A DNA stretch of 64,000 nt from Sphingomonas sp. JUb134 (GCF_004341505.2 NZ_SLYP02000001.1:1685001-1749000), one strand, 5' to 3'. Counted from the first letter of the stretch, positions 1 to 10,121 are shown. The notes: a model not told the origin generated them from the sequence alone. Numbers and translations: made by a program.

Positions 1-197
1 TCCAGGTCGGCAGGCAGCACCTCGACCACGATGTCGTGCGCCTCGCAGAGTTCCTCCGCGAGCGCCTCCAGCCGATCGGCGCGACGGGCGACCAGCACCA
101 GGTCGTGGCCGGTGCGGGCGAGGTGGGTGGCGAAGCTCTTGCCGATGCCGGCGGAGGCGCCGGTGACCAGGGCGGCGGGGCGGGTGGAATTGCTCAT
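1..197 (-). CDS. SDR family oxidoreductase (N-terminal part)
   Basis: The window cuts this gene, leaving about 65 N-terminal codons. A hydrophobic beta strand is followed by the dinucleotide-binding motif TGASAGIG at residues 12-19, the hallmark of short-chain dehydrogenase/reductases with a Rossmann fold. A basic stretch ([10 protein letters not shown]) lies where SDRs recognise NADP. The ATG at 197 is the only good start and sits 7 bases after the stop of gph, so the two are probably co-transcribed. The substrate cannot be told: the catalytic Tyr-x-x-x-Lys lies outside the window. Confidence 0.85.
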   Translation of the reverse strand, partial: MSNSTRPAALVTGASAGIGKSFATHLARTGHDLVLVARRADRLEALAEELCEAHDIVVEVLPADL

Positions 198-204
198 GGG
201 CGGC

Positions 205-888
205 TCAACGCGCGACCGTGCCCAGCCGCTCCAGCACCGGCAGCAATTCGTCGTACCCGTCGATCACCGCGTCTGCCTCCAGCTCCTCGACCGGCTGCAT
301 CAGGAAGCCGAAGCTGCATGCGACGGAGGGGATGCCCGCGTTGCGCGCGGCGCCCGTGTCGTAGATCGAATCCCCAACGAACGCTGCGCGCCCGCCGCCG
401 CAGCGCCGGATCATCTCGTCGATCGGCGCGCGGTGCGGTTTGCCGAAGCCCTTGCCCATGGTGTCGCCCCCGACCAGGCAGGCGAAACGATCGCGAATGC
501 CGAGCTTGCGCAGCAGTTGCTCCGCCAGCGCCTCCAGCTTGTTGGTGACGACCGCCACCTTGACGCCGCGCGCCTCCAGCGCGTCGATCGCATCCATTGC
601 GCCCGGAAAAGGCGCGCTCTCTACCGCGATATGGCTCTCATAATGGTCGAGCAGCAGGCGGTAGAGCCGGTCGAGTTCCATTTCGGAACAGCCGCCGGTG
701 CTCGCCATCCCCTGCATCAACATGTGCCGTGCACCGCCCCCGATCATGGTGCGCACCGCATCCCGCGCAAGCGGGGGGCGGCCGGCATCGGCAAGCGCAT
801 GGTTGAGCGCATTGGCAAGATCGCCGCTGGTATCCACCAGCGTTCCGTCCAGGTCGAAGCCGACGATGTCGAAAGGGAAATCCGTCAT
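205..888 (-). CDS. gph: Phosphoglycolate phosphatase-like HAD hydrolase (227 aa)
   Basis: This is a HAD-superfamily phosphatase of subclass I. Motif I is [10 protein letters not shown] with the nucleophile Asp12 and acid/base Asp14; motif II is the Thr of VVTNK; motif III/IV is the Lys region before [14 protein letters not shown] with its acidic pair. Length and motifs fit Gph, which dephosphorylates 2-phosphoglycolate made during DNA repair or oxygenation. An in-frame ATG four codons upstream (900) is an alternative start. It is divergent from glmU, with 75 bases between the starts, and is followed by the SDR gene. HAD substrate assignment from sequence alone is uncertain, and another small phosphate ester is possible. 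Confidence 0.85.
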   Translation of the reverse strand: MTDFPFDIVGFDLDGTLVDTSGDLANALNHALADAGRPPLARDAVRTMIGGGARHMLMQGMASTGGCSEMELDRLYRLLLDHYESHIAVESAPFPGAMDAIDALEARGVKVAVVTNKLEALAEQLLRKLGIRDRFACLVGGDTMGKGFGKPHRAPIDEMIRRCGGGRAAFVGDSIYDTGAARNAGIPSVACSFGFLMQPVEELEADAVIDGYDELLPVLERLGTVAR

Positions 889-963
889 GACGGGGCTCAT
901 GCGGGCAAGGCACTGGCAAAGGCAAGATCGGCGTGGCAGGGCGCAGATGCCTCGGAGACGTTC

Positions 964-2322
964 ATGACCCCTCGACCCATCGCCGCGATCATTCTTGCCG
1001 CCGGCAAGGGCACCCGCATGCAATCCGACTTGCACAAGGTGCTTCATCCCGTCGCCGGCCGCCCCATGCTGCTGCACCTTATCGACAGCGTCGCCGCGCT
1101 GGCGCCGGACCGCAGCGTGGTGGTGGTGGGTGCCGGCCGCCAGCAGGTCGAGGCTGCCGTGGCCCCGCTCGGCATCGCCACCGCGCACCAGGCGCAACAG
1201 CTCGGCACTGGCCACGCGGTCGCCCAGGCGGAGGCTGCGCTCGACGGGTTCGATGGCGACGTGCTGGTCCTCTACGGCGACGTACCTCTGGTCTCGACCG
1301 CTACCATGCGGCGGATGCTGGATCGGCTGCACGGCGAAGATGCGCCTGCGACGGTCGTGCTCGGCTTCCGTCCCGCAGATCCGGGCGCCTACGGCCGGAT
1401 CATCGCCGAGGGCGACCACATCGTGAAGATGGTCGAGTTCAAGGACGCGACTGCCGAAGAGCGCGCGCAGACCCTGTGCAATTCGGGCTTGATGGCGGTG
1501 CGCTCGTCGGATCTGTTCGCGCTGCTCGCGCGCGTGGGCAACGACAATGCCGCAGGCGAATATTACCTGCCCGACGTGGTCATGCTGGCCGCTGCCGACG
1601 GGCGTACCTCGGCGGTGATCGAGACCGATGCGGCGGAGGTGGCCGGCGTCAACAGTCGCGCCGAGCTCGCGGGGATCGAGGCTGCGTGGCAGGCGACGCG
1701 CCGCGCGCGCGCGATGGCCGAAGGGGCAACGCTGGTCGCGCCGGAGACTGTCTGGTTCGCGCACGACACGCAGATTGGCCGCGACGTCGTGATCGAGCCG
1801 AACGTCGTGTTCGGCCCCGGAGTCCGTGTCGCTGACGGGGTGACGATCCGAGCGTTCAGCCATCTGGAGGGCGCGATCGTCGGCGAGGGCGCGGAGATCG
1901 GCCCCTATGCGCGGCTGCGGCCCGGTGCGGTGCTGGAGCCGGAGGCGAAGGTCGGCAATTTCGTCGAAATGAAGAATGCGGTGCTCGGCCGCGGCGCCAA
2001 AGCCAATCACCTGACCTATCTGGGCGACGCGGAGGTCGGCGCGGGTGCAAACATCGGCGCGGGCACGATCACCTGCAACTACAACGGCTTCCTCAAGAAC
2101 CGCACGCGCATCGGCGAGGGGGCGTTCGTCGGCTCCAACAGCGCGCTGGTGGCGCCGGTCACGATCGGTGCGGGTGCGATGGTGGCGGCCGGGTCGGTCA
2201 TCACCCGCGACGTGGAGCCGGATGCGCTGGCGGTGGCGCGGGGAAGCCAGGAGGTGCGGTCCGGCTGGGCCGCACGGTTCCGAGAAAAGATGGCGGCACT
2301 GAAGGCCGCGGGGAAGCGATAG
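964..2322 (+). CDS. glmU: Bifunctional GlmU: UDP-GlcNAc pyrophosphorylase / GlcN-1-P acetyltransferase (452 aa)
   Basis: GlmU acetylates glucosamine-1-phosphate and then uridylylates it to UDP-GlcNAc, the cytoplasmic precursor of peptidoglycan and lipid A. The N-terminal nucleotidyltransferase motif LAAGKGTRM is at residues 11-19, followed by a Lys (HKVLHP) and the GDVPL metal-binding region. From about residue 250 on, hexapeptide repeats of a left-handed beta helix are visible, including NFVEMKN and NHLTYLGDAEVG around the acetyltransferase site. The length matches the family. The chosen ATG follows GGAG at about 6 bases; the open frame continues upstream without a plausible start. The stop lies 1 base before glmS, so the two form an operon. 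Confidence 0.97.
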   Translation: MTPRPIAAIILAAGKGTRMQSDLHKVLHPVAGRPMLLHLIDSVAALAPDRSVVVVGAGRQQVEAAVAPLGIATAHQAQQLGTGHAVAQAEAALDGFDGDVLVLYGDVPLVSTATMRRMLDRLHGEDAPATVVLGFRPADPGAYGRIIAEGDHIVKMVEFKDATAEERAQTLCNSGLMAVRSSDLFALLARVGNDNAAGEYYLPDVVMLAAADGRTSAVIETDAAEVAGVNSRAELAGIEAAWQATRRARAMAEGATLVAPETVWFAHDTQIGRDVVIEPNVVFGPGVRVADGVTIRAFSHLEGAIVGEGAEIGPYARLRPGAVLEPEAKVGNFVEMKNAVLGRGAKANHLTYLGDAEVGAGANIGAGTITCNYNGFLKNRTRIGEGAFVGSNSALVAPVTIGAGAMVAAGSVITRDVEPDALAVARGSQEVRSGWAARFREKMAALKAAGKR

Positions 2323-2323
2323 C

Positions 2324-4147
2324 ATGTGCGGAATTGTGGGTATCATCGGCGGCGGCGATGTCGTGGACAGCCTGGTCGACGGGCTGCGGCGGCTCGAGTA
2401 CCGCGGCTATGACTCGGCCGGGGTCTGCACCGTCCATGATGGCGTGCTCGATCGCCGCCGCGCCGAGGGCAAGCTCGCCAACCTGGTCCGCGAATTGCGC
2501 GACGCGCCGCTTCCCGGTGCCACCGGCATCGCCCACACCCGCTGGGCGACCCATGGCGCGCCGACCACCGCCAACGCGCATCCCCATGCGACGGGCGAGG
2601 TGGCGCTGGTCCACAACGGCATCATCGAGAATTTCAAGCCGCTTCGCGACGCCCTGATCGCCCGCGGGCGCGAGTTCCACAGCCAGACCGACAGTGAGGT
2701 CGTCGCCCATCTCGTGAGCGAGCGGATCGAGGCCGGCGATAGCCCGCAGGATGCGGTCAAGGCGGTGCTGCCCCAGCTCCACGGCGCCTTTGCCCTCGCG
2801 ATCCTGTTCCGGCAGTTCCCGGACCTGCTGATCGGCGCGCGCCTCGGTTCGCCGCTGGTGGTCGGTTATGGCGACGGCGAGACCTATGTGGGGTCGGACG
2901 CGCTCGCGCTGGCCCCGCTCACCCAGCGCATCTCCTATCTGGAAGAGGGCGACTGGGTAGTCCTGACCCGCGAGGGCGCGCAGGTCTACGACAAGGACAA
3001 CAACCCGGTGGAGCGGCCGATCACGATCAGCGGCGTCACCGGTGCGCTGATCGACAAGGGCAACCATCGCCACTTCATGCTCAAGGAGATCTATGAGCAG
3101 CCGGTGGTCGTCGCCCAGACGCTGCGATCGTACCTCCGTCCCGTCGAGGAAAAGGTCGCGCTGCCCGACATGGACTTCGACCTGTCCAGTGTCGAGCGGG
3201 TCGCGATCGTCGCCTGCGGCACGGCCTCCTATGTCGGCATGATCGGCAAATACTGGATCGAGAAGTTCGCGCGCCTGCCCGTCGAGGTCGATGTGGCGTC
3301 CGAGTTCCGGTACCGGGATCCCGTGCTGCTGCCCAACACGCTGGGGGTAGTCGTCTCGCAGTCCGGCGAGACCGCAGATACGCTGGCCGCGCTGCGCCAC
3401 ATGAAGGCGAACGGCGTGACCACCGCCGGCATCATCAACGTGCCGACGAGTTCCATGGCGCGCGAGGTCGACCTGCTGCTGTCGACCCATGCTGGGCCGG
3501 AGATCGGGGTGGCGTCCACCAAGGCGTTTACCTGCCAGCTGGCGGTGATGGCGGCGCTCGCGGTCAACCTCGCCTGCGCCAAGGGCAAGCTGACGCCGGA
3601 GGAAGAGCGGGAGATCGTCCGCCACCTGGTCGAAGCGCCCGCGGCCATCAACGCCGCGCTCGGCCACGACTCCGAGATCCAGCGGATGGCAGGCACCATC
3701 GCGGGCGCACGTGACGTCCTCTACCTCGGTCGCGGGCCGGATTATCCGCTCGCCCTGGAAGGCGCGCTCAAGCTCAAGGAAATCAGCTACATCCATGCCG
3801 AAGGCTATGCCTCCGGCGAGATGAAGCACGGCCCGATCGCGCTGATCGACGAGCATGTGCCGCTGATCGTGCTCGCGCCGTCGGGACCGCTGTTTGAAAA
3901 GACGGTGTCCAACATGCAGGAGGCCCAGGCCCGCGGCGCCCAGGTGGTGCTGATCTCGGACGCGGACGGTCTGGCGCTGGCCGGCGAGGATGCGGTCGCG
4001 ACCATCGAGATGCCGAAGGTTCATCCGCTGATCGCACCGCTGGTCTATTCGGTGCCCGTCCAGCTGCTCGCTTATCACGTTGCAGTGGCGAAGGGGACGG
4101 ACGTCGACCAGCCGCGCAACCTCGCCAAGTCCGTCACGGTCGAATAG
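2324..4147 (+). CDS. glmS: Glutamine-fructose-6-phosphate aminotransferase (607 aa)
   Basis: GlmS converts fructose-6-phosphate and glutamine to glucosamine-6-phosphate, the committed step into amino-sugar synthesis. The protein begins MCGIVGIIGG with the class II glutaminase nucleophile Cys2, followed by RGYDSAG and HTRWATHG, which are typical of the glutaminase domain. Two SIS sugar-isomerase domains follow (VVSQSGETADT and the later GRGPDYPLALEGALKLKE), and the C-terminus KSVTVE is conserved in the family. The gene starts 1 base after the glmU stop, with a GGGGAAG sequence about 8 bases upstream as ribosome binding site. No glmS ribozyme is seen, as expected outside Gram-positive bacteria. 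Confidence 0.98.
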   Translation: MCGIVGIIGGGDVVDSLVDGLRRLEYRGYDSAGVCTVHDGVLDRRRAEGKLANLVRELRDAPLPGATGIAHTRWATHGAPTTANAHPHATGEVALVHNGIIENFKPLRDALIARGREFHSQTDSEVVAHLVSERIEAGDSPQDAVKAVLPQLHGAFALAILFRQFPDLLIGARLGSPLVVGYGDGETYVGSDALALAPLTQRISYLEEGDWVVLTREGAQVYDKDNNPVERPITISGVTGALIDKGNHRHFMLKEIYEQPVVVAQTLRSYLRPVEEKVALPDMDFDLSSVERVAIVACGTASYVGMIGKYWIEKFARLPVEVDVASEFRYRDPVLLPNTLGVVVSQSGETADTLAALRHMKANGVTTAGIINVPTSSMAREVDLLLSTHAGPEIGVASTKAFTCQLAVMAALAVNLACAKGKLTPEEEREIVRHLVEAPAAINAALGHDSEIQRMAGTIAGARDVLYLGRGPDYPLALEGALKLKEISYIHAEGYASGEMKHGPIALIDEHVPLIVLAPSGPLFEKTVSNMQEAQARGAQVVLISDADGLALAGEDAVATIEMPKVHPLIAPLVYSVPVQLLAYHVAVAKGTDVDQPRNLAKSVTVE

Positions 4148-4181
4148 CTTCAGGGCGGTCGCCGCAGAAAAAAACCAATCC

Positions 4182-4211
4182 GGCGCGACGTTTACCTCGC
4201 TGTAACGCGCC
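4182..4211 (+). terminator. Imperfect GC-rich hairpin after glmS
   Basis: GGCGC and GCGCC arms enclose a second, bulged GTTTAC/GTAAC pairing around a CTCGCT loop, 35 bases after the glmS stop. A run of seven A lies upstream of it rather than a T-tract downstream, so intrinsic termination is only a possibility. Confidence 0.3.
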
Positions 4212-4254
4212 GCCCGTTAAGCTTCCGTCCATTTGGTGAGGGAGTCGGGCCGCG

Positions 4255-6153
4255 GTGCGGGTACTGATTGTAGACGACGAACCGGCGATGCACGAGTCCT
4301 ACCGGCATGCGTTCCGCAGGCCGGAGGGCGAACGCTCTCTGTCGGCCATGGCGGCCGAGCTCTTTGAGGAAGGTGACGCCGGGGCTGCGCCTCTGGAGCC
4401 GGCTGCGGAACTCGAACTCGTGCATGTTTCCCAGGGGCTGGAGGCAGTCGCTGCGGTCGAAGAGGCCGTACGCGCCGGTCGGCCGTTCGCCGTGGCGTTC
4501 ATCGACGTCCGCATGCCGCCCGGCATCGACGGCAAGGAGACGGCGCAGCGGATCCGCGCCATCGATCCGGACGTAAACCTGGTGATCGTCACCGGCTTCT
4601 CGGACTTCGCGCCGGCCGAGATTTTCCGCGCCGCCGGTCCGGCCGACAAGATCTTCTACATCGCCAAGCCGTTCGAGGCGGTCGAGGTGGTGCAGACCGC
4701 AACCGCGCTCGCGCACCGCTGGCAGCTGGACCGCGAGCTCGCGGCTACGCGCGCGGCGCTGGCGGAAAAGGTCGTGCAACTCAAGGAACAGGCGCGGGAG
4801 CTCGCCGCGAACGAGAGCAAGGCGGCTCATATCGCCAGCCACGATCCCCTGACCGAAGCGCCCAACCGGCTCGCCTTCCTGCGCGCGCTCAGCGAACGCG
4901 TGCATGTGCCGGGTTGCTTCGCCGTGGCAATGCTCGACATCGACCGGTTCAAGACGATCAACGACACCTTCGGCCATTTCGCCGGCGATGAAGTGATCCG
5001 CACCGTTTGCAACTTCCTTTCCGAGCAGATCGGCGAGGAGGGCTTGGTTGCCCGGCTGGCCGGTGACGAATTCGGGTTGATGATGTCCGTGTCCGGTGAG
5101 GACGAGGCGGTGATGCGCTGCGAGCGGCTGCTGCGCGCCTGCTCGGGCACGCTCAGCATCTTCGGCCAATCGGTGCAGAACACCGCCTCGATCGGCCTCG
5201 TGGTGGCCGACGCGGATCATGAGCGCGACTCGGTCGACATCATGCGCCGTGCAGACCTGGCGCTGAACGAGGCGAAGCGCGCAGGGCGGAACCTGGTCCG
5301 GGTGTTCGACGAGAGCATGGACGAGTCGGTCCGCTTCCGCCGCCAGATCGAGACCGGGCTCGGCCAGGCGATGGCCAACGGCGAATTGTCGCTCGTCTAT
5401 CAGCCGATCTTTGCCCGCGGCGGATTGGAAGTGGTCGCGTTCGAGGCGTTGCTCCGCTGGTGCAGCCCCGAGCATGGCATGATCTCTCCGGGTATGTTCA
5501 TCCCGGTGGCCGAGGAGAGCGGCCTGATCCACGACCTCGGCGACTGGGTCGTGGAGGAGGCGCTGGAGGCGGCGAAGCGCTGGCCCGGACAGTTCGTTTC
5601 GGTGAACTTCTCCCCGCGCCAGTTCCGCCGGCAGAATTTCGTCGCGCAGCTGGTGGCGCAGGTCCAGCGGGCCGGCGTTTCCCCGAACCAGCTGCAGATC
5701 GAGATCACCGAGACGGCACTTGCCGAAAACGCCGAGCGTGCCGCCGACACCCTCTACCGATTGCGGCAGATGGGCTTTCGCGTCGCGATCGACGATTTCG
5801 GTACCGGCTACTCCAGCCTGTACAACATCCGCACCTTCGCGCTCGATACGCTGAAGATCGACAGCAGCTTCGTGGACGGCATGGGCCGCGAGCGCGAATC
5901 CGCCGCGATCGTGCACTCGATCATCCACCTGGGCCGCGCGCTGGGGCTGGAGGTCGTGGCTGAGGGCGTCGAGAACGAGACGCAGCTCCAGGCGCTGCGC
6001 CTGGCAGGCTGTTCTCAGGTCCAGGGCTATTACCTCTCTCCGCCGCTGGTCGCCGATGATGCCGTGCGGCTGGCGGAGGGCGGCAGCGTGCTCGAACCGC
6101 AGACGCCCTGCGCACCGGAGGCGCAGGTGCCGGGTACCGGCACCACCGGCTGA
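4255..6153 (+). CDS. Response regulator with GGDEF and EAL domains (632 aa)
   Basis: A cyclic-di-GMP enzyme controlled by phosphorylation. The receiver domain starts MRVLIVDDEP; the likely phospho-acceptor is Asp84 in FIDVRMPPG and the conserved Lys is in AKPF (138-140). The receiver carries an insertion of about 35 residues between its first helix and second strand. A coiled-coil linker at about 158-192 leads to a GGDEF domain with AGDEF at 269-273, then an EAL domain with EALLRW at 397, IEITE, DDFGTGYSSL, LKID and EGVE. These EAL residues predict an active phosphodiesterase; the cyclase motif is one residue off consensus. GTG start. It overlaps the kinase gene by one base (TGATG), indicating a cognate pair. 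Confidence 0.92.
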   Translation: MRVLIVDDEPAMHESYRHAFRRPEGERSLSAMAAELFEEGDAGAAPLEPAAELELVHVSQGLEAVAAVEEAVRAGRPFAVAFIDVRMPPGIDGKETAQRIRAIDPDVNLVIVTGFSDFAPAEIFRAAGPADKIFYIAKPFEAVEVVQTATALAHRWQLDRELAATRAALAEKVVQLKEQARELAANESKAAHIASHDPLTEAPNRLAFLRALSERVHVPGCFAVAMLDIDRFKTINDTFGHFAGDEVIRTVCNFLSEQIGEEGLVARLAGDEFGLMMSVSGEDEAVMRCERLLRACSGTLSIFGQSVQNTASIGLVVADADHERDSVDIMRRADLALNEAKRAGRNLVRVFDESMDESVRFRRQIETGLGQAMANGELSLVYQPIFARGGLEVVAFEALLRWCSPEHGMISPGMFIPVAEESGLIHDLGDWVVEEALEAAKRWPGQFVSVNFSPRQFRRQNFVAQLVAQVQRAGVSPNQLQIEITETALAENAERAADTLYRLRQMGFRVAIDDFGTGYSSLYNIRTFALDTLKIDSSFVDGMGRERESAAIVHSIIHLGRALGLEVVAEGVENETQLQALRLAGCSQVQGYYLSPPLVADDAVRLAEGGSVLEPQTPCAPEAQVPGTGTTG

Positions 6154-7934
6154 TGCCTCGGCGCCGGCGTGCGCGTCAGAGCTGGCGCCGCCACCTGCGT
6201 AGGGCGGGCCCGACGTCCCTGTCCGGCAAGCTCGTGTGGATCCTCACCGGCATCGGTGTGGCGGGCACGCTCGGCATCGCCCTGATGCTGACGCTGGTGC
6301 TCACCCCCGGCTTTCGTCAGTTGGAGGATCAGGCGATCCAGCGTGAGACGGAGCGCGCCGCCGCCGTGCTGGACACGCTGCGCCTGCAGGTCGAGGCGGC
6401 TGCCCGGACGGTCGGTGAGACCGGTGGCGCCCAGAAACCGGCAGTGCGGCTGGTGGAGGAAAGCCGGCGTGCCCGGCTGCTCGTGCCGGATGATCCCCTC
6501 GACGCCCAGCGTACGGCCGAGGCCTTGCGCGGCATCGATCCGGTTGCAGCCCTGTCGGACGCGGACGCCGGCAGCTTCTTCGTCTCCAACGGCGGCACGC
6601 TGAGCGCCGTCGGCATCGCCCGCGTGCTCGTCCCCTCGGCTATCGTCCCCACCTATGTCGCGGTTGCCGAGCCCGTGCACCGCGCGCAAATCCAGCAGCG
6701 CCTCCAGCGCGCGGTCCGGCTCGTGCCGATGGGTGCCGCCACTCCGCGGGTGGACCGACACCGCGATGGTCTCGACCTTCGCGTGCCGGTCCCCGGCTGG
6801 GACGGCCGCCCCGCCGCGGGCGTTGCCTTCTCCATCGACCGGAACCTCTGGGGACTCGGCAGCAAGCTGCTGATGTACGCCGCCGCGGGCGTCACCGCGC
6901 TGATGCTCCTGCTCCTCATCATGCTCCGGCGCATCTTCCACCGGTTGGTGCTGCAACGGCTGCATTCGGTCGAGCGGCACATGCATCAGATCGGCGACTC
7001 CGGCTCGATGGCGACGCTTCCGGATCCGGTCACCCGGGATGAAATCGGCTCGCTCGTGGCCAGCTTCAATGCGATGCTCGGCCAACTCGCGAGCCTCCGC
7101 GAGCAGCTGGAAGTGCAGTCCTTCCGTCTCGGCCGGACCGAAAGTGCGGAAGCCGCGATGCACAACGTCCGCAACGCGCTGAACCCGATCAGCACCATCC
7201 TGTCGAAGGGGCTCACCCACGCGCTGCCCGTCGATCCGGCCACGATCGATCGCGCGCTGAACGAGCTTGGAGAGCCGGGGATCGAGCCCGAGCGCCAGGC
7301 GAAGCTCGCTGCGTTCCTGCGCGCTGCGCTCGACGCCGAGCGGAGCGCGCGCGCGGAGCGGCTCTCGCAGCTCGAAATGGGGCGCGACGCGCTGCAGAAT
7401 GTGCTGGAGATCATCGGCAGCGGCTCCCAACGGGATCAGGGTCGGCTCCCGCTGGAGATCTGCGACGTCACGCAGTTGATCGCCCGCAACGGCGCGATCG
7501 CGCGCTATTCGCGCGAGTTGTCCATCGCCACCGTGTTTCCGTCCAAGTCCTGCCTGGTGCGCGCGAACCGCGTGATCCTGAGCCAGGTCATCGGGAACCT
7601 CTTCTCCAATGCGGCGGAGTCGATCGCAGCCGCAGGAACGCCCGGCGCAAGCATCCGCGTGTCCATCACCGAACGGGAGGGCCGCGTAGAGGTGGTCATC
7701 CGCGACAATGGCGAGGGCTTCGACCCCGCGGATGCACCGGCGTTGTTCCAGCGCGGCTTCTCGACCCGCAAGAACCGCTCCGGCGGCCTCGGGCTGCACT
7801 GGTGCGCGACGTCGATGATGGCGATGGGCGGTGCGCTTCGGCTGGAGAGCGAGGGCTGGGGGAAGGGAGCGCGCGCGGTGCTGACGCTCCAGCGGGCGCA
7901 GGCGCCGGCCCAAGCGCCGGAAATCGCCGCCTGA
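6153..7934 (+). CDS. Membrane sensor histidine kinase (593 aa)
   Basis: The probable partner of the preceding response regulator. After a very basic N-terminus there is one membrane segment (about 27-50), a periplasmic sensor region of about 185 residues, a second membrane segment (about 240-265) and a HAMP-like linker. The phospho-acceptor is probably His337 in MHNVRNALNPIS, an H-box of the type found in sensor kinases paired with such regulators. The ATPase domain shows the N-box GNLFSNAAES, the G1 box DNGEGFD and the G2 box GGLGLHWCA. The ligand is unknown. The next gene, on the same strand, is a CstA-type transporter, so a signal linked to pyruvate or peptides is conceivable but is only inferred from position. 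Confidence 0.9.
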   Translation: MPRRRRARQSWRRHLRRAGPTSLSGKLVWILTGIGVAGTLGIALMLTLVLTPGFRQLEDQAIQRETERAAAVLDTLRLQVEAAARTVGETGGAQKPAVRLVEESRRARLLVPDDPLDAQRTAEALRGIDPVAALSDADAGSFFVSNGGTLSAVGIARVLVPSAIVPTYVAVAEPVHRAQIQQRLQRAVRLVPMGAATPRVDRHRDGLDLRVPVPGWDGRPAAGVAFSIDRNLWGLGSKLLMYAAAGVTALMLLLLIMLRRIFHRLVLQRLHSVERHMHQIGDSGSMATLPDPVTRDEIGSLVASFNAMLGQLASLREQLEVQSFRLGRTESAEAAMHNVRNALNPISTILSKGLTHALPVDPATIDRALNELGEPGIEPERQAKLAAFLRAALDAERSARAERLSQLEMGRDALQNVLEIIGSGSQRDQGRLPLEICDVTQLIARNGAIARYSRELSIATVFPSKSCLVRANRVILSQVIGNLFSNAAESIAAAGTPGASIRVSITEREGRVEVVIRDNGEGFDPADAPALFQRGFSTRKNRSGGLGLHWCATSMMAMGGALRLESEGWGKGARAVLTLQRAQAPAQAPEIAA

Positions 7935-8057
7935 AGAGCGCGGCGCCTGTCGCCTCCTTCCAGACTTTGGTAGGGGGCCGACGAGACGGAATGCCGCATC
8001 CGCGCGATGCGGTCGCGCGCCGCCGAGGCGGCGGGCGCATCGAAGAGAGGATGCACG

Positions 8058-10121
8058 GTGACGGCGATTTCCAAAGCAGGCTGGGCGGCGCTTGCGCTGT
8101 TGGCGGCGGCCGCGCTCGGCGTGGTCGCCTTTTCCCGCGGTGAGGCGGTCAACGCGCTGTGGATCGTCGTCGCTGCGGTCGCGATCTACCTGATCGCCTA
8201 CCGCTTCTACGCGCTCTACATCGCCCGCCATGTGATGCGGCTCGATCCCGCGCGCGCGACGCCTGCGGTCCGGCGCGCGGACGGGCTCGACTATGTCGCC
8301 ACCGATCGCAACGTGCTGTTCGGCCACCATTTTGCGGCGATCGCCGGGGCGGGGCCGCTGGTGGGTCCGGTGCTCGCGGCGCAGATGGGCTACCTCCCCG
8401 GCACCCTGTGGATCCTGGCAGGCGTCGTGCTCGCGGGCGCGGTGCAGGACTTCATGGTGCTGTTCATCTCGATGCGGCGCGACGGCAAGTCGCTGGGCGA
8501 GCTGATCCGCATCGAAATGGGCCCGGTACCCGGCACCATCGCGCTGTTCGGCGCCTTCATGATCATGGTGATCATCCTCGCGGTGCTGGCGCTCATCGTG
8601 GTGCGCGCGCTCGCGGACAGCCCCTGGGGCATGTTCACGGTAGCGGCCACGGTGCCGCTCGCGATCCTGATGGGCATCTACACGCGCTGGCTGCGGCCGG
8701 GAAAGATCGGCGAGGTCTCGATCCTCGGCTTCGTCGGCCTGATCCTCGCGATCGTCTATGGCGGGCAGGTGGCGGCGTCGCCCACCTTCGGGCCGCTGTT
8801 CACCTTCTCGGCGGTCGAGCTGTGCTGGATCCTGATCGGCTATGGCGCGGTAGCCTCCGTGCTGCCGGTGTGGCTGCTGCTGGCGCCCCGCGATTATCTC
8901 TCCACCTTCCTCAAGATCGGCGCGATCGCCGCGCTGGCGATCGGCATCGCGATCATGGCGCCGCCGCTGCGCATGCCCGCGGTGACCCAGTTCATCGACG
9001 GCAGCGGCCCGGTCTGGTCCGGCGCGCTGTTCCCGTTCCTGTTCATCACCATCGCCTGCGGCGCGGTCTCGGGCTTCCATGCGCTGATCGCAAGCGGGAC
9101 CACCCCCAAGCTGATCGCCAGCGAGGGAGACGCCCCCTTCATCGGCTATGGCGCGATGCTGATGGAGAGCTTCGTCGCGATCATGGCGCTGGTCGGTGCC
9201 TCGATCCTCGATCCTGGCGTCTACTTCGCCATGAACAGCCCGGCAGCGGTGCTGGGCACCGACGTCCATTCCGCGGCCACGGCCGTCACGGCGATGGGCT
9301 TCCCGGTCACGGCCGAGACGCTCGCCCAGACCGCCAGCGACGTCGGCGAGACCACGATCGTCTCGCGCTCTGGCGGGGCGCCCACGCTGGCGGTCGCGAT
9401 GGCGCACATCTTCAGCCATGTCGTGGGCGGCAAGGCGATGATGGCCTTCTGGTACCACTTCGCCATCCTGTTCGAAGCGCTGTTCATCCTGACTGCGGTG
9501 GACGCGGGCACGCGCGCGGGCCGCTTCATGCTCCAGGACCTGATCGGTCTGGTCGTCCCACGCTTCCGGGAGGCGTCGGAGATCGTGCCGGGCGTGGTCG
9601 CGACCGCGCTGTGCGTCGCCGCCTGGGGCTTCTTCCTCTACCAGGGCGTCACCGATCCGCTCGGGGGCGTGAACACGCTGTGGCCGCTGTTCGGCATCTC
9701 CAACCAGATGCTGGCGGCCGTGGCGCTGGTGCTGGCGACGGTCGTGCTGTTCCGCATGAAGCAGCAGCGCTTCGCCTGGGTGACGATGGTGCCGGCCGCC
9801 TGGCTGCTGGTCTGCACGGGCAGCGCGGGCTTGTTGAAGCTCTTCTCGGCCGATCCGAAGGTCGGGTTCCTGGCGCACGCGGCGCGGTACGGGGACGCGC
9901 TCACCAGCGGCCAGGTGCTGGCGCCCGCCAAGGACCTCGCCGAAATGCGCCGCATCGTGTTCAACGATCGCATCGATGCAGGGCTGTGCGCGATCTTCCT
10001 CGCGGTGGTATTCTCGATCGTCTTCTACGGCATCCGCACCTGCCTCCAGGCGCGGCGGATCCCCCGGCCGAGTGTGACGGAGATCCCGCCGACGCTGGCG
10101 CGGGTGGAGGCGGCGGAATGA
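8058..10121 (+). CDS. cstA: CstA family carbon-starvation transporter (687 aa)
   Basis: A polytopic inner-membrane protein of the CstA/BtsT family, which includes pyruvate and peptide importers induced by carbon starvation. It has more than a dozen hydrophobic segments and the family signatures TDRNVLFGHHFAAIAGAGPL and GPVLAAQMGYLPG near the N-terminus. Its length is close to that of E. coli CstA. The GTG start at 8058 (protein MTAISKAGW) is preferred because GAGAGGA lies 7 bases before it; upstream in-frame codons lack such a site. The stop overlaps the ybdD-like gene by 4 bases (ATGA), a pairing conserved across proteobacteria. Confidence 0.94.
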   Translation: MTAISKAGWAALALLAAAALGVVAFSRGEAVNALWIVVAAVAIYLIAYRFYALYIARHVMRLDPARATPAVRRADGLDYVATDRNVLFGHHFAAIAGAGPLVGPVLAAQMGYLPGTLWILAGVVLAGAVQDFMVLFISMRRDGKSLGELIRIEMGPVPGTIALFGAFMIMVIILAVLALIVVRALADSPWGMFTVAATVPLAILMGIYTRWLRPGKIGEVSILGFVGLILAIVYGGQVAASPTFGPLFTFSAVELCWILIGYGAVASVLPVWLLLAPRDYLSTFLKIGAIAALAIGIAIMAPPLRMPAVTQFIDGSGPVWSGALFPFLFITIACGAVSGFHALIASGTTPKLIASEGDAPFIGYGAMLMESFVAIMALVGASILDPGVYFAMNSPAAVLGTDVHSAATAVTAMGFPVTAETLAQTASDVGETTIVSRSGGAPTLAVAMAHIFSHVVGGKAMMAFWYHFAILFEALFILTAVDAGTRAGRFMLQDLIGLVVPRFREASEIVPGVVATALCVAAWGFFLYQGVTDPLGGVNTLWPLFGISNQMLAAVALVLATVVLFRMKQQRFAWVTMVPAAWLLVCTGSAGLLKLFSADPKVGFLAHAARYGDALTSGQVLAPAKDLAEMRRIVFNDRIDAGLCAIFLAVVFSIVFYGIRTCLQARRIPRPSVTEIPPTLARVEAAE

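Noticed and set aside
2150..2330. glmS ribozyme or riboswitch before glmS
   Set aside because: There is only one base between glmU and glmS; no room for such an element.
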